A DNA stretch of 64,000 nt, taken from positions 68,654,764 through 68,718,763 of the forward strand of contig OU744726.1 of the NCBI GenBank assembly GCA_916613615.1, given 5' to 3'. Below are positions 49,801 to 57,924 of this stretch, one piece after another. Origin of the DNA: Steromphala cineraria. Its lineage: Eukaryota; Mollusca; Gastropoda; Trochida; Trochidae. Under the pieces are notes generated by a model. That model did not search any database, was not told the DNA's origin, and worked only from the letters and a program-made list of their open reading frames with translations. Made by a program: the position numbers and the translations under genes. Numbering within the stretch: position 1 is the first letter of the stretch; every line of letters begins with the position of its first letter.

Positions 49801-52800
49801 GAAACAGACCATGGCACTAATAGGACTGTTGCTAAACTTCCTGTTTATGCTTTAGAGATATAAAGTTGAAAAAGGTTTATACAAATTTTTACGAAAAAAC
49901 AAACTTGGCCAGTTGGATGTATATTTTTCAGTGACAAATATAAGGCCAGTTTTATCTGACCTAGCTTTTCATGCATATTTACCTTTGTAAGTTGTGATTG
50001 TCTAATGCTTGTTGTGCGGCGACTGCGACATTGTTGAGGTAGCAATACCCGTTAAACTCCTCCTTCATTGCATGGTGCCCTGGTGGCCTGCACATAGGTC
50101 AAGTTTTAAATCTATTTTTTGACATTAAAAATAGAGGGGGATTACCATCATCATCAACTTTTAAAAATTTTTAAAAACAATTTTAATACCTTATGTTGGT
50201 CCCATCTCTGCATCTTTAAGTGGAACCTCATGCTGTCATCCCTACCAGAACTTCTTTTAGACAGGACGTCAAGCGCCTCATTAAACTTTATTTTTTGACA
50301 TTATATATTTATCTATATTTCATATCTTAATTAATAATTATTTCAAAAAAGAGTTCAGCATTTGGTGATTTCATAGTTCTAGCAAACTTTTAGTCATAAT
50401 CAAAATAAAATTCATAGAAAAAACAAAATCTGTTTTCAGAAATGAAAAATAATAACAATCAGTACCATACCTTATTATTGCCAGTCCATTCTGAACCTAA
50501 AGGACAAAATTCAAAGAATTCATAATTTCATGTATCATCATTTGTTTTCAAATTGTAATGTAAATATTTTTATGTGCAAAATATTAGGGATGCACGGGTT
50601 TATCGATATATCGGTATATTGCAATACAGGATCAACATGATCAGAATCCAATATATCAACCGTTACAAAACAAGCTTTTTCTATCTAGAATTGTAAAAAA
50701 TCCACGACCAAATAAAACATAATTGACGAAATTGTGTTGTGAAAATAGCTCACATATGTATACAGATCATAAACATTGATAGAAAAACATATTTTTGTCC
50801 AAAACGGCTCATAGCTGAGCAATGGTGATCATTCTTAACGCTCATATTTAGACAAGAAAGTATGCACATTTTTTAATTAAAGAAGTACCAATATATTGCA
50901 ATACGTATTGCAATACGCCTTTCTGTATCGCAATATATTACAATACACAAATGAGGAACGATACCCATCCTTACAAAATATCCACATACAAAATACTAGG
51001 TCTTAGAGATTGAATCCATAAAAGATGTACGAACCCTGCCCGTGACGACATGGTCAACCAGATCTATACTTCCTCCGAGAGCCAACTGTGCACTCTCGTA
51101 GATATGCTGTGGAGAAAACATACTGAATCGTAACTTTAAGGGGCAGTAGCACCTTTTTAGGGGGAGCATAAGGTGATGTCAGGAAAATGAAAATTATAAT
51201 GGTTCCAAGTGAAAGACAATGTAGTTAAACTAAATGGAGCAGTAATAATTCAAATATATAACGCAAAGTTAAGCCACGGATTCCTTTTTCTTGGAAGAAT
51301 CTGAAGAGCTCAAGAATGTAGCAACGTTTCGGTATAGATTCTTATTCCGCTTTAAAGTAAATGGGAAAATGGGAGTACAGCAACATATACATATGGACAT
51401 GATGATGAGGTAACAATAACAGTAACAACAGGATAAGATAGCAATTGCATCTAACTTAACATCAAAGAGGCTTAGACTACATTCTACAATAAAGAAGTTG
51501 ATAATCCATAAAACTCCTTGTCTACATTTGGGGAATATGCTTCTCTTCAAGAGATGAACTTACATTATGAAAGTAGATGTAGTCGTACATCTGAGAGAGA
51601 TTCTTGAGCTGTTTCTCCGACATAGAGTTGGTCTCCTGCAGGAGACGGAGATGTTCCTTGCTGTGTAGACTCAGCATCTCGGTCTCGCTAGCTGGTCTAG
51701 CCTGGGAGGGGGGAGGAGAATGAATGAAATTGGGAAATCAAACAGCATTTTGCTAAATAAAATCTGTAAAAATAATTAAATCTCAGGGTTGTTGAAGCCC
51801 ACAAACCACCACACCATGATAAGGTAATGAGTCAATGTGGGTAACAGGAGAGCACACAAAACTTATTGATAGCAAATATCTCGCATTAAAGGGGCAGTAG
51901 CACGTTTTTTGGGGGAATATAACGTGATGTCAGGAAAATGAAAATAAATGGTTCAAATTGAAAGACAATGTATTTGAACTAAATGGAGCAGTAATAATTC
52001 AAATTTATATGTAAAGGTTAGCCATTTGATTCCTTTTCTTACACAAAATGAATAAAAGGTGTTCATACAAAATGGCCGCCAATGAATTTTATATGAATCT
52101 TCATACTTTGTCCTCTAACTATGGATGAATGGCTTGTGTCATGAGATTTTTGACAATGCCAAATTAATATATATATATATACCATTAACTTACAATTATC
52201 AGTGAAAAATTAAAAATATAAAATTATAAAAAAACGTGCTACTGCCCCTTTAACATCCAAGCATACAATGACAGAGCTCCTACTCACCTGTATAATGCGA
52301 CACCTGTCCACAAGACCAAGCTCTTGACAACGAGCAAACGGTCCAAGAATTCTCTCCGGTTTCTCTGAGAAGTCTTCATTCCAAGCGTTGAAATGTCGCG
52401 CTAACCTCTCATCAAACACAAGACCAGTTCTGAAAATTGCATACTTGCATATTGAAATGGTTCGACAATTATGAAATCAAACAAAAATGAAAAATATTTT
52501 CATGGAAAGGAATAATTATTGAAAGAACTGGAGTGAGTGAGTGAGTTATTGTTTTACGCCGCTCGGCAATATTTCCCTTTTGAAAATGGAAAACTTTGAT
52601 GCAACAACCATCATACAGAAATAATGTTATGTATGTTAACTTTCGGCTGCAGTTACTTTGACAAATTAGATTCTTTGTCATTGTCACCTTTATAAACAAA
52701 ATCATACTGCATTTCTTCATCTTATGTTTAGTTATATTAATTGAATTGGACTTATTTGTTATCTTATAAACATACCTGCTTGGGTTTTCCTGAGTTGGCC

Positions 52801-52837
52801 TCCTGTCAGCATGTTCTGTCTTTGCTGCCGACATCAT
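25823..52837 (-). CDS. HDAC6: HDAC6-like tandem-domain deacetylase (whole gene model)
   Basis: A zinc-dependent class IIb deacetylase; family members remove acetyl groups from cytoplasmic proteins such as tubulin. Coding exons in order: 52776-52837, 52288-52429, 51564-51701, 51035-51106, 50471-50496, 49983-50087, 47286-47354, 46397-46523, 45009-45074, 44310-44369, 43920-44009, 42718-42824, 42449-42574, 41716-41874, 41355-41408, 41080-41167, 40446-40486, 38844-38940, 37662-37733, 37480-37505, 37124-37228, 36117-36185, 35447-35573, 32530-32595, 32226-32285, 31465-31554, 30481-30584, 29247-29314, probably 25823-25884. The first 28 total 2416 nt and every junction is in phase (805 codons). The start ATG follows an in-frame TAG in the same exon; a second ATG is adjacent. 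Both catalytic domains are full length, but the second lacks its catalytic tyrosine. Human HDAC6 is much longer (about 1215 residues) because of a C-terminal region and zinc finger not found here. Confidence 0.9.
26825..28674 (+). mobile_element. Possible solo LTR or other terminal-repeat element
   Basis: Begins TGTAGCAG and ends CTGCTACA, the TG...CA inverted edges typical of LTRs. An AATAAA occurs about 70 bp before the right edge (in 'gggaataaacagtcatcg'). The interior is unusually rich in 'catatat' and 'atgtat' words compared with its surroundings, and has no coding frame. No matching target-site duplication is visible at the edges and no second copy is present, so the call is tentative. 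Confidence 0.33.
28859..29222 (-). mobile_element. MITE family B copy 3 (inverted orientation)
   Basis: Same ends as the other family B copies (TTAAAGGGGCAGTAGCACG ... CGTGCTACTGCCCCTTTAA) with the interior reversed relative to 16744-17108. It inserted 24 bp past the donor site of the HDAC6-like exon at 29247-29314, inside the following intron. Confidence 0.88.
29247..29314 (-). CDS. HDAC6: HDAC6-like exon after domain 2
   Basis: A 68-nt exon encoding [20 protein letters not shown], matching the closing helix of HDAC6 domain 2 (human-like pattern I-x-x-V-x-x-x-H-x-x-Y-W-x-S-L). It enters in phase from 30481-30584 and leaves with one base (phase 1) at an 'A|gtaagt' donor. No ubiquitin-binding zinc finger exon was recognised downstream on this strand as far as the receptor gene. 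Confidence 0.85.
29431..29668 (+). mobile_element. tRNA-derived SINE
   Basis: The 71-nt head resembles a tRNA gene: an A box (tagctcagtggtagagtg) and a B box (ggttcgattcc). The acceptor-stem halves (GGGGGCG and TCGTGTC) do not pair well, so it is unlikely to be a functional tRNA. A body of about 165 bp follows and ends in 'gatgataataaagtgtc' type sequence. It lies in the intron between HDAC6-like exons 29247 and 30481, opposite to that gene. Confidence 0.78.
30287..30389. mobile_element. Short foldback element
   Basis: Inverted arms ('ggtcaattcctgttttta' ... 'aaaaacaggtattgacc', with 'gatccgaggaaaccaatat' opposite 'atattgttttcctcgggtc') give a hairpin of about 45-bp arms. It lies 92 bp past the donor of the exon carrying the Tyr-to-Cys change. 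Confidence 0.7.
30481..41408 (-). CDS. HDAC6: HDAC6-like catalytic domain 2, catalytic Tyr replaced by Cys
   Basis: Thirteen exons encode deacetylase domain 2, from [15 protein letters not shown] through [86 protein letters not shown] and [14 protein letters not shown] to [16 protein letters not shown]. Paired histidines and the three zinc ligands (DWDIH and AGFD) are intact. The tyrosine of the E-G-G-Y motif, which stabilises the transition state in deacetylases and is at this place in domain 1, is cysteine here: codon TGC at 30576-30578 on the minus strand. In vertebrates the second domain is the main tubulin deacetylase, so activity should be much reduced if the base is right. The exon 35447-35573 is the source of the tandem array that fills the next intron. 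Confidence 0.92.
30656..30849. mobile_element. Foldback MITE, family D copy 2
   Basis: The ends 'tcatcttcctacgcagagcc' and 'ggctctgcgtagaaagatga' are inverted, with arms of about 70 bp. It is flanked at a distance by a near-exact 43-bp direct repeat (30614-30656 and 30962-31004, containing 'ggacagacaaaataaattt'), which is not an ordinary target-site duplication because one copy lies 112 bp from the edge. Confidence 0.82.
31662..32177. repeat. 92-bp direct repeats flanking about 330 bp in an HDAC6-like intron
   Basis: The block 31662-31752 ('tgtgacgctgcaattact' through 'cacttgtttgatgttgcc') recurs at 32086-32177 with about 6 differences. The DNA between contains 'ctgattggtcgagagctct'. It may be a local duplication or an insertion that duplicated its surroundings. 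It lies between exons 31465-31554 and 32226-32285. Confidence 0.75.
33147..35533 (-). repeat. 23-copy, 104-bp tandem array of an HDAC6-like exon end plus its 5' splice site
   Basis: Each unit on the minus strand holds the last 87 coding bases of the exon 35447-35573 (FYPYGGGG ... YTVNIPWSG), its donor GGG|gtgagt, and 17 bases of intron. The splice-site motif is at 35442 in the real exon and at 33154 in the farthest copy: 2288 bp, exactly 22 times 104, so no unit changed length. Units differ by only a few substitutions (for example tcac/ttac and cccca/ccccg). Past the last copy the intron continues as 'gtgagtatatacatacc', probably the ancestral junction. Retaining one unit would shift the frame and meet a stop. 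Confidence 0.98.
36760..37092. mobile_element. Pogo/Tigger-like MITE
   Basis: Inverted ends 'taccgtatttcctccaataa' and 'ttattagaggaaatacggta', flanked by TA, with many internal 'taagcgccgggtctctaat' repeats. Such ends are typical of pogo/Tigger non-autonomous elements (recalled, not searched). It ends 31 bp from the HDAC6-like exon 37124-37228. Confidence 0.8.
38345..38551 (-). mobile_element. tRNA-derived SINE, family S copy 2
   Basis: The minus-strand head 'ggagcacagtggtgtagtgg' and the body with 'gcattcagttcacccagatg' match the copy at 19130-19338. The B-box region is degraded. It lies in the intron between HDAC6-like exons 37662 and 38844. Confidence 0.68.
38731..38820. repeat. Three-copy ~32-bp tandem repeat
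   Basis: Three units of 'aatcagatctgtaaagatgg' plus 'aagctttaattc', next to the donor side of HDAC6-like exon 38844-38940. Confidence 0.85.
39480..39870. repeat. Foldback element and 'gtgacgtca'-rich segment
   Basis: Inverted arms 'aataccatgtttatctcatc' and 'gatgagataaacatggtatt' (about 39495-39607). Beyond them is a segment with several 'tgacgtca' words and a small hairpin (gtggtgataaagtttatcaccac). A similar 'gacgtca'-rich stretch occurs at 57380-57440 beside another foldback, so this is probably one transposon family. The CRE-like words are likely part of the repeat. Confidence 0.6.
40118..40401 (-). mobile_element. Non-autonomous element related to 3794-6157
   Basis: Starts 'agagccagtggctctgtagctcatca' in split form and ends 'ccataagcccatcgggcc' then 'cagatgagcta', the same inverted edges as the 3794-6157 repeat but in opposite orientation. 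Includes the simple 'ggacggatggatgggtgg' tract. Confidence 0.75.
41716..42574 (-). CDS. HDAC6: HDAC6-like inter-domain linker exons
   Basis: Two exons (42449-42574 and 41716-41874) join the domains. The first holds the end-of-domain helix [19 protein letters not shown] and a Pro-rich stretch ([15 protein letters not shown]). The second encodes [20 protein letters not shown] and a charged segment before domain 2. The acceptor of the second exon is unusual: it ends 'ttgttaaaaaag' rather than a pyrimidine tract next to the AG. The phase fits precisely, so I keep it. Confidence 0.8.
41916..42079. mobile_element. Short pogo-like MITE
   Basis: A 164-bp element with inverted ends 'cagtagaacacggataac' and 'atatctgtgttctactg', and 'gctatatcc'-type internal repeats. 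It lies in the HDAC6-like intron between the two linker exons. Confidence 0.78.
42718..52429 (-). CDS. HDAC6: HDAC6-like catalytic domain 1 (exons 2-12)
   Basis: Eleven exons encode deacetylase domain 1, from [16 protein letters not shown] to the segment after [20 protein letters not shown]. Visible catalytic and zinc-binding landmarks: RPPGHHA (exon 49983-50087, paired histidines), [10 protein letters not shown] (exon 47286-47354, zinc Asp and His), VSAGYDS (exon 44310-44369, third zinc ligand Asp), and LE-GGY across the exon pair 43920-44009 and 42718-42824, with the catalytic tyrosine as TAC. The domain therefore looks competent. Exon phases repeat those of the second domain (a 26-nt exon ending ..LAIIR before RPPGHH in both), as expected from an old internal duplication. 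Confidence 0.93.
43241..43315 (+). other. Possible antisense coding exon start inside an HDAC6-like intron
   Basis: 'caaaatggcggacgaaac' gives an ATG in a YY1-like AAnATGGCGG context, followed by 25 codons ([20 protein letters not shown]...) to a possible donor 'TCA|gtaaat'. It is more GC-rich than its surroundings. No continuing exon was identified, so it may be a retroposed promoter fragment, a decayed gene or chance. Confidence 0.15.
43780..43861. mobile_element. Fragment of the 'accgtatatgaccggg' transposon
   Basis: Matches one end of 8109-9014, inverted, ending 'atacccggtcatatacggta'. The rest of the element is absent. Confidence 0.75.
45577..46073. repeat. Degenerate tandem repeat in an HDAC6-like intron
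   Basis: 'gcagtacctgg' blocks occur near 45583, 45826 and 45997, each followed by 'gagaggactgataagcat'-like sequence and 'gtctcaccagagg'. The repeat edge 'gatgcatcaggaagatacttac' resembles the donor flank of exon 46397-46523 ('gatggatcaagatcttacc'), so the repeat may have captured intron-side splice-site sequence. A family A MITE interrupts the last copy. Confidence 0.65.
46074..46328. mobile_element. Foldback MITE, family A copy 3
   Basis: The ends 'catcctgtctctgagtacga' and 'ataccctaagacaggg' are inverted and the arms carry 'ttgggatatagccaatcaaa'. It is inserted in a copy of the tandem repeat at 45577-46073 and lies 68 bp from exon 46397-46523. Confidence 0.85.
46991..47224. mobile_element. 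Foldback MITE with 10-bp target-site duplication
   Basis: Inverted ends 'cagtctgattaaaatcgac' and 'gtcgattttaatcagactg', with arms of about 65 bp and mismatches. The flanks are identical: AATGCATGTG at 46981-46990 and again at 47225-47234. A 9-10 bp duplication suggests a MULE-type element (inference). It lies 62 bp from exon 47286-47354. Confidence 0.88.
47542..49480 (+). repeat. Transposon-like repeat with internal 168-bp tandem units
   Basis: Edges 'tatcccccgcaa' and 'ttgcgggggata' are inverted. The interior has about ten units with 'cttcatgacacaccttcat' at 47983, 48151, 48319, 48487, 48655 and so on, exactly 168 bp apart. Because 168 is a multiple of three, one frame stays open for 462 codons (47978-49366) and repeats a 56-residue unit. 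I consider that frame a by-product of the period, not a gene. The right end carries 'aacggacggacggaaccc'. The repeat is antisense inside an HDAC6-like intron. Confidence 0.88.
50585..50973 (-). mobile_element. Non-autonomous DNA transposon, family E copy 2
   Basis: Reverse-oriented relative of 3315-3720, with edges 'attagggatgcacgggttt' and 'acgatacccatcctta' and shared interior 'aaacggctcatagctgagc'. It lies in the HDAC6-like intron between exons 50471 and 51035. Confidence 0.65.
51136..51293 (+). mobile_element. MITE family B copy 4, truncated
   Basis: Starts 'TTAAGGGGCAGTAGCACC' and matches the left half of family B up to 'ggattcctttttcttg', then stops abruptly. The right end is missing. 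Confidence 0.85.
51886..52253 (+). mobile_element. MITE family B copy 5
   Basis: Complete: TTAAAGGGGCAGTAGCACG at the left, ACGTGCTACTGCCCCTTTAA at the right. It ends 34 bp from the donor site of HDAC6-like exon 52288-52429, within the intron. Confidence 0.9.
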
Positions 52838-52870
52838 GTATTCAACCAGGATAATGTTAACAAACTAACC
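52838..52870 (-). other. HDAC6-like 5' UTR part of the start-codon exon
   Basis: From the acceptor 'gtttttag' to the ATG. It contains an in-frame TAG before the ATG, supporting that start, and the TAA that closes the upstream ORF begun in the first exon. Confidence 0.6.
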
Positions 52871-54055
52871 CTAAAAACAAAAAATAAAAGAGTATCATGA
52901 TAAACAGTTTCAGGTATTATGCCAAGATTGCTTTGTGACAAAATTAATGATAAATATACAATAGCACTTAGACCATCCTGCTACATCAGCGTATATGTCT
53001 CAGTGTTAGGCTTCAACCTATCCCCTGATATCCTGCTATGGTATTCAGCCGTATCGCTAACGGGTGGTTACTCAGCGCTATTTATAGCCTGTCTATTTTC
53101 AGTCAAACTATTTCAAACTCCATACACTGTTGTCTAGTGATGTCGTTCATGGAAATCTAAGAGAGCTTAGCAGGAGCTTAGCAGGAGCTTGCAATGAGAA
53201 TCAGATTTATTATCGAATAGCACTCCCAATGGTTAATTTGAATCACGCGGAACAAAACCAAGAAACCAGTTTGCCGCTATCGCTGAAAGGGCATCATTTG
53301 ATTGGCTTGCTATATATAGCGATACGGCTGAATTATATACTAACCATAGCAGGATATCAGGGGATAGGTTGTAGCATAACGCGGAGACATATATACGCTG
53401 ATGTAGCAGGATGACTTAAGACATAAAATATCTCATTCAATATTTACAGAATTGGCTAAATGTTACAGCATCAAATATTGTATTTTCCATTTCATGGTAT
53501 TTTTTAAAATTTCATTGTACCTGTTTGTTAAAAGCTATGATACTTTTGCAAGGGTACTGTACTTTCGACGTCAAATTTAGTTTTTTGTTGTTGATTAAAA
53601 TATGAAGATATGATATCATACTTTCGACAACAGATTTTTCTATCGAGTGATGTATTTTTTTTCTCAGTAGCTAAATTTCATAACAAACCAGATGCAAGTA
53701 TGACGATGGGGCTTAAATATTGTTTTACTTATAGTCATCTCACAAATGTCAGATTGTTTTTAGTGTACATGCATATGACATCACATTACCATCACTATTT
53801 TAGTTGAAATGAAAAGATCACTGAAGACTTGTCCCAGCTGACGTTGAATAACTGATTAAGATTTGAGAATGTAAAAAACAACAGAGAAGAAGGGAACTTT
53901 TAATTAACAACAACAAATCGATAAAGACGAACAGACGGAATATTTAATTTCTTAAATCTGAAATTATGATAAATAAATTATGAATCGTCGATAAAATGGT
54001 AGCATATACGATTTCCTTATTTTGAAGTTTGTAAAAAAACAAATTGATTTCTCAC
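52871..54055 (-). other. HDAC6-like 5' UTR intron
   Basis: Between the 5' UTR exon (donor 'G|gtgag' ending at 54056) and the exon with the start codon (acceptor 'gtttttag' before 52870). It holds the intact family F MITE at 52974-53413; the rest is AT-rich with nothing recognisable. Confidence 0.6.
52974..53413. mobile_element. MITE family F copy 2, intact
   Basis: A 440-bp foldback with ends 'catcctgctacatcagcgta' and 'tacgctgatgtagcaggatg' and inverted sub-terminal segments around 'tatcccctgatatcctgct'. It serves as the intact reference for the interrupted copy at 22714-23961. Confidence 0.88.
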
Positions 54056-54110
54056 CAAAACAAAACACCCTTTCACTGGAGGTCGCCATCTTGCAAAGGG
54101 GAGTAACTCT
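54056..54110 (-). promoter_or_regulatory. HDAC6-like first exon with YY1-type element and upstream ORF
   Basis: On the minus strand 'gcaagatggcgacc' matches the YY1 site AAGATGGCGGC that marks the transcript starts of many TATA-less metazoan genes. Its ATG (54087-54089) opens a frame MATSSERVFCF that crosses the intron (donor at 54056, acceptor before 52870) and stops at TAA 52857-52859 after 15 codons, 19 bases before the main start codon. It is thus a short upstream ORF that could lower translation. The transcription start itself is not visible; the right edge is approximate. Confidence 0.6.
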
Positions 54111-54739
54111 GATTTTTGTTGTGTGCGAGAAACCCACACATTAAAATACATAACATGAGAAATTCATAAGCGTAAATGCGACACCAACGCGTATTTTAAG
54201 AAATTAAAGGCATTTAGACAATATTAAAATACAGCAAATATCTCGACGCCACAGATACTACAAGAAAATCCTACGCACGTTACTCAATCTGTTCGTCAAT
54301 CTAAAGATATTTCAATAAACAACAGTTTTTTGGTATTATAACATTATCCTTTTTTTAAACTTTTATTTTATTTTTTAAATCTTTTTTGTAAGTGCATGTT
54401 ATCTATGTATGCATGCCAGTAAGTTGATTGTATGAATATATCCTTATGTATAATTGTATATGTTCGTTGTTTTTAATAATTTTTATAGTCTCTCATAACC
54501 TAACTTAATGAACATAATTTCATTTCCTCTACACGTTGATTAGTTTGCGAATGACATTTGTTTAACGACATCGTACGTTCAACCTGTCATTCCAATATCC
54601 CTTTGACGACCATACGTAACGAGTCTGTTGTATAAGTGTTTTTTAAATGAGATGCAGTTTTCTTGATTAAATTCTTTTTTTTTATATTTAATTTGTTTAT
54701 CCAAGATTAGATAGGGGCTTTTGCGCTTGCAACTTTCCC

Positions 54740-55822
54740 TTACCGAAAAATTGGTAAACATGACAGTGAACTTTGTCATATGAATGTAAACTCAAATATT
54801 ATTAGATGGATTAATTCTTTCCTTGTCAACGGACAGCAATTTGTACAAGTCAATAATGTTAAATCTTCAACTGTATGTACATCTACTGGTGCTCCACAGG
54901 GTTGTGTTGTTTCGCCAATTTTGTTCATTTTGTACACAAATGATTGTTTCTCAAATGCTGATTCGTGTTTTACCATTAAATTTGCTGACGACGCTGCAGT
55001 TGTAGGCCTAATAATTGAGTCAGAACTTGCCTATAGATCCGAGATATCAAGATTTGTTGATTGGTGTATTGCTAATTTTTTATATTTGAACGTTCAAAAA
55101 AGTAAAGAAATGATAATTGATTTTAGTAGAACAAAGTCAACATTAGAATAAATTATGTGTGTATTGATGGAAATGTTATAGAAAGAGTAAATGAATATAA
55201 ATACTTAGGTACTATCATTGATTCTTAACTATCTTGGAATGAGAATACTGAGAAGATATATAAGAAAGGACAACAACGTTTACATTTCTTGTGGAAACTG
55301 AAACACTTTAAAATTGATCAAACCATCATGATGTTGTTTTACAGAACCTTCAAAGTGTCCTTACATTTAACTTTTTAAGTTGGTTTGGGAACCTGTCTGT
55401 TCAAGAGAAACAAATTGTCCAAAATCTTGAATACTGCATCAAAGATTATGGGGCTTCTCATTGAAACGATCGGCAGTTTTTATAAGAAGCAGTTATCAAA
55501 AAAAGGAAACAATATTTTGGTGATTCTACCAATCCACTTTTCTTGGAATTTTCAACATTACCTTCCGGACGTAGGCTTCGTAATGCCGACTTTTCGAACA
55601 AACAGGTTCCGCCAATCGTTCATTCCGTGCAGCATTAGAGAAATAAATTCTGTCTAATGCTGCATTACGTTTAAGATATATTCTAGTCTATGAATTATTT
55701 TTTATATGAATTGTTTTGAATATTATGTAATTAGTTGTCATCACATTTCTGGAGAATTGTAATTATACAAAACAAATTTCCCTTTTGGGACAATAAAGAT
55801 TATCTTATCTTATCTTATCTTA
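54740..55822 (+). pseudogene. 5'-truncated non-LTR retrotransposon (reverse transcriptase remnant)
   Basis: The open part 54780-55151 encodes the core of a reverse transcriptase: TGAPQGCVVSPILFILYTND and the catalytic FADD box, then a C-terminal LNVQKSKEMIIDFSR motif. These order as in CR1/L2/Rex1-type LINEs. The frame then shifts near 55140, has a stop near 55226, and continues with YKYLGT and LSW-like motifs and a final open piece to 55657. The 3' end is 'caataaagattatc' and a 'ttatcttatctta' tail. It is 5'-truncated and inactive, and lies about 600 bp upstream of the HDAC6-like first exon in the opposite orientation. Confidence 0.85.
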
Positions 55823-56180
55823 AATCGGTTTGTTTCTGTTACACATTGACGAGCGAACAGTTTCGAAAAAAAAAATGAATTTGAAGAGTCAAGTTTTTAA
55901 TATTCATTTTGAATACATCGGTTGACTTATGTTATCCTTTCATAGGAGTTTGATTGGTGGTTTCGCTGTATTAATTCTAAAGAAACGTTCAAGTATAAAC
56001 AGGAACGTGTTTAGTCTTAAATATATGCCATGGTCACAAATATGCATATCACTGACAAAAAAATACCAAACAAATAAGATAAATCAACAACATTTATATC
56101 ACAACCTCATCATTGTTGTACAGGTATAAAGCATGTATTTACAAATAAAGAGTCAGCTAGGTTCGATTTTAAGAACAGTT

Positions 56181-56651
56181 CTACAGCTTGTGTGAGTCTT
56201 TCTTCTTGTTGCTGAACAATCGGCTGATTCCGCGGAGGAATCTCACAAGTTTGGACTTCTTCTTTTTCTGGGCAACTTCAGCTAAATCCACAGCCTTATC
56301 TTCGACCTCGTTGTGGATTTTACTGTCCTCAACATCCGTTCTGGTGTCCATGACAACCCTGCTATGGTCAGAGCTCTTGTTTGAGGAATAGTCAAAGATG
56401 GGGGTGTATCGTCCCTCCAGGAATATCGGGGTGGGGACGCGACTCCCGCACTGCATGTGGTAGCTGAAGGTTGACGGTGTTGCTCTCACCGCGTAGTCTC
56501 CAGACTCGCCCGCTGTGTCGGCGCCAGATGTCTGCGAGATGTCTGAGACGCTGGCTTTGATGACGTCATTGACAACCGAGTAAGAGAGAGTTGGACATTT
56601 CTGCACAGGCACAAACGCAGAGGAGATTTTACCAGAACTGAATCCGTCAAA
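56181..56651 (-). CDS. Unrecognised 184-residue protein, second exon
   Basis: Second and last coding exon (471 nt including stop TAG at 56181-56183), acceptor 'ctattccag', phase 0. With the first exon at 57725-57808 it gives a complete protein of 184 residues. The middle is Ser/Thr-rich. The C-terminus is strongly basic around a hydrophobic stretch: KKKKSKLVRFLRGISRLF then SNKKKDSHKL, which could be an amphipathic membrane- or nucleic-acid-binding helix (inference). GC content is higher than the surroundings, as in real coding exons here. I recognise no domain. Confidence 0.8.
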   Translation of the reverse strand, partial: FDGFSSGKISSAFVPVQKCPTLSYSVVNDVIKASVSDISQTSGADTAGESGDYAVRATPSTFSYHMQCGSRVPTPIFLEGRYTPIFDYSSNKSSDHSRVVMDTRTDVEDSKIHNEVEDKAVDLAEVAQKKKKSKLVRFLRGISRLFSNKKKDSHKL

Positions 56652-57171
56652 CTGGAATAGAAAAAAGAGGTGGATAATGATTTATGAAATTGTACATTAG
56701 AAACATATAGGCTTTATAGTAATTTTGTTTACTTAATAAATAATACTCAATAGATCAATAGAAATAGAATCCCTATTCCTATTCCAAATTATCTTAATGC
56801 AGATTCCCACGAATAGTGCCTTTATACCTTGTTATCGATGTCTTATCTGCTTTATAATGATTCAACAATAAAAAACGACCGGAAATGATATGGCATTAAT
56901 TAATATAAATAATTAAATCAAGATAAGCATTTTACAAAAGGGATATTTTGCACATAGGAATGTAATAGACTGAAACAAGGAAAGTACATATGCCTCAATA
57001 TATCAGTCTGCTTTCTCTACTAATTGCCTTTCGGAAATATTATTATTTTTAAATTGACAAAAATATTAATTTTTTTTGCCGTTTCGCAAAATACCAATAA
57101 AGTTTGCTAAAGCACAAAACTATGGATAAAATAAATAGAATATATAGAGGATATTATATCAGTGTCCATAA

Positions 57172-57281
57172 CATACTATGTTTACGACACGAGTGGCTAA
57201 ATATTAGTATTTCCCGAGCGAGAGCGAGGGATATACTGATATTTAGGCACGAGTGTCGTAAACATAGTATGTCATGGGCAC
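57172..57281. mobile_element. Foldback element in the intron of the 184-residue gene
   Basis: Inverted arms 'gtgtccataacatactatg' and 'catagtatgtcatgggcac', continuing through 'tttacgacacgagtg', for about 50 bp each, around a 'cgagcgagagcgaggga' centre. The sequence after it (57380-57440) repeats 'gtgacgtca', like the segment at 39700-39800. Confidence 0.85.
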
Positions 57282-57724
57282 AAATATAATATTCTGTTTA
57301 TTACCGTAGTCCCAAAATTAAATAAAATGCTCAAAACCTCTTTCTCAGCATAGGCAGACTAGCGGGTGGCCGCCCGTAGAGATTGTGACGTCATAGGTGA
57401 ACCGTGACGTCAAAGCATTGTATATTACGTGACGTCACAATGAAAAAGTTATATTTTGCCCTAGGGCAACATATGAAAAATATGAACCTCGATATGACTG
57501 CCCTCGTAGGTAATAAGTTTTATTATGTTTCAGCGTATGTCAACGATATATCAAATCCATTGTAAATAAATTAAAATGAACTTTTTTTTTCTTAAAACCT
57601 CACATTATTTTGCTGAAGTGTTAACAAACTGTCGACCTTTATATGTTTAGATTGTGCTAAATCTCAAATAGTTTTAACTTTAATTAAAATTATAAATTAT
57701 TATTGGTATATCGTTCAGACATAC

Positions 57725-57808
57725 CTCAGCGTTCCAAGGAACAAAAGTCTGAAAAGCTTTAACAGGCAGAGATTTCCACAGGTCTATCACATCGTTTTCT
57801 TCTAACAT
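57725..57808 (-). CDS. Unrecognised 184-residue protein, first exon
   Basis: A 28-codon exon starting at ATG 57806-57808, encoding MLEENDVIDLWKSLPVKAFQ and TFVPWNAE, phase 0 at a 'GAG|gtatgt' donor. The next exon follows after a 1073-bp intron that carries a foldback element (57172-57281). The upstream sequence has a TATA box and a CRE-like site. Confidence 0.75.
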
Positions 57809-57835
57809 GGTTGAGGTCGTGATTGTTTCTTTCTG

Positions 57836-57924
57836 TGACGTCACGAACATTGGAGAGATGTTCCCTTCTCGATTAGATGACGCAAAGGCGAATGTGATGA
57901 TTGCGTCGCGTCGTGGAATTTATA
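57836..57924 (-). promoter_or_regulatory. Candidate promoter of the 184-residue gene: TATA box and CRE
   Basis: On the minus strand TATAAATT lies at 57917-57924, about 110 bp upstream of the ATG; transcription would start some 30 bp downstream of it, near 57890. A perfect palindromic TGACGTCA (57836-57843) lies between, in the expected 5' UTR. The whole stretch is GC-rich with several CpGs. Transcription factor roles are inferred from motifs only. Confidence 0.5.
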
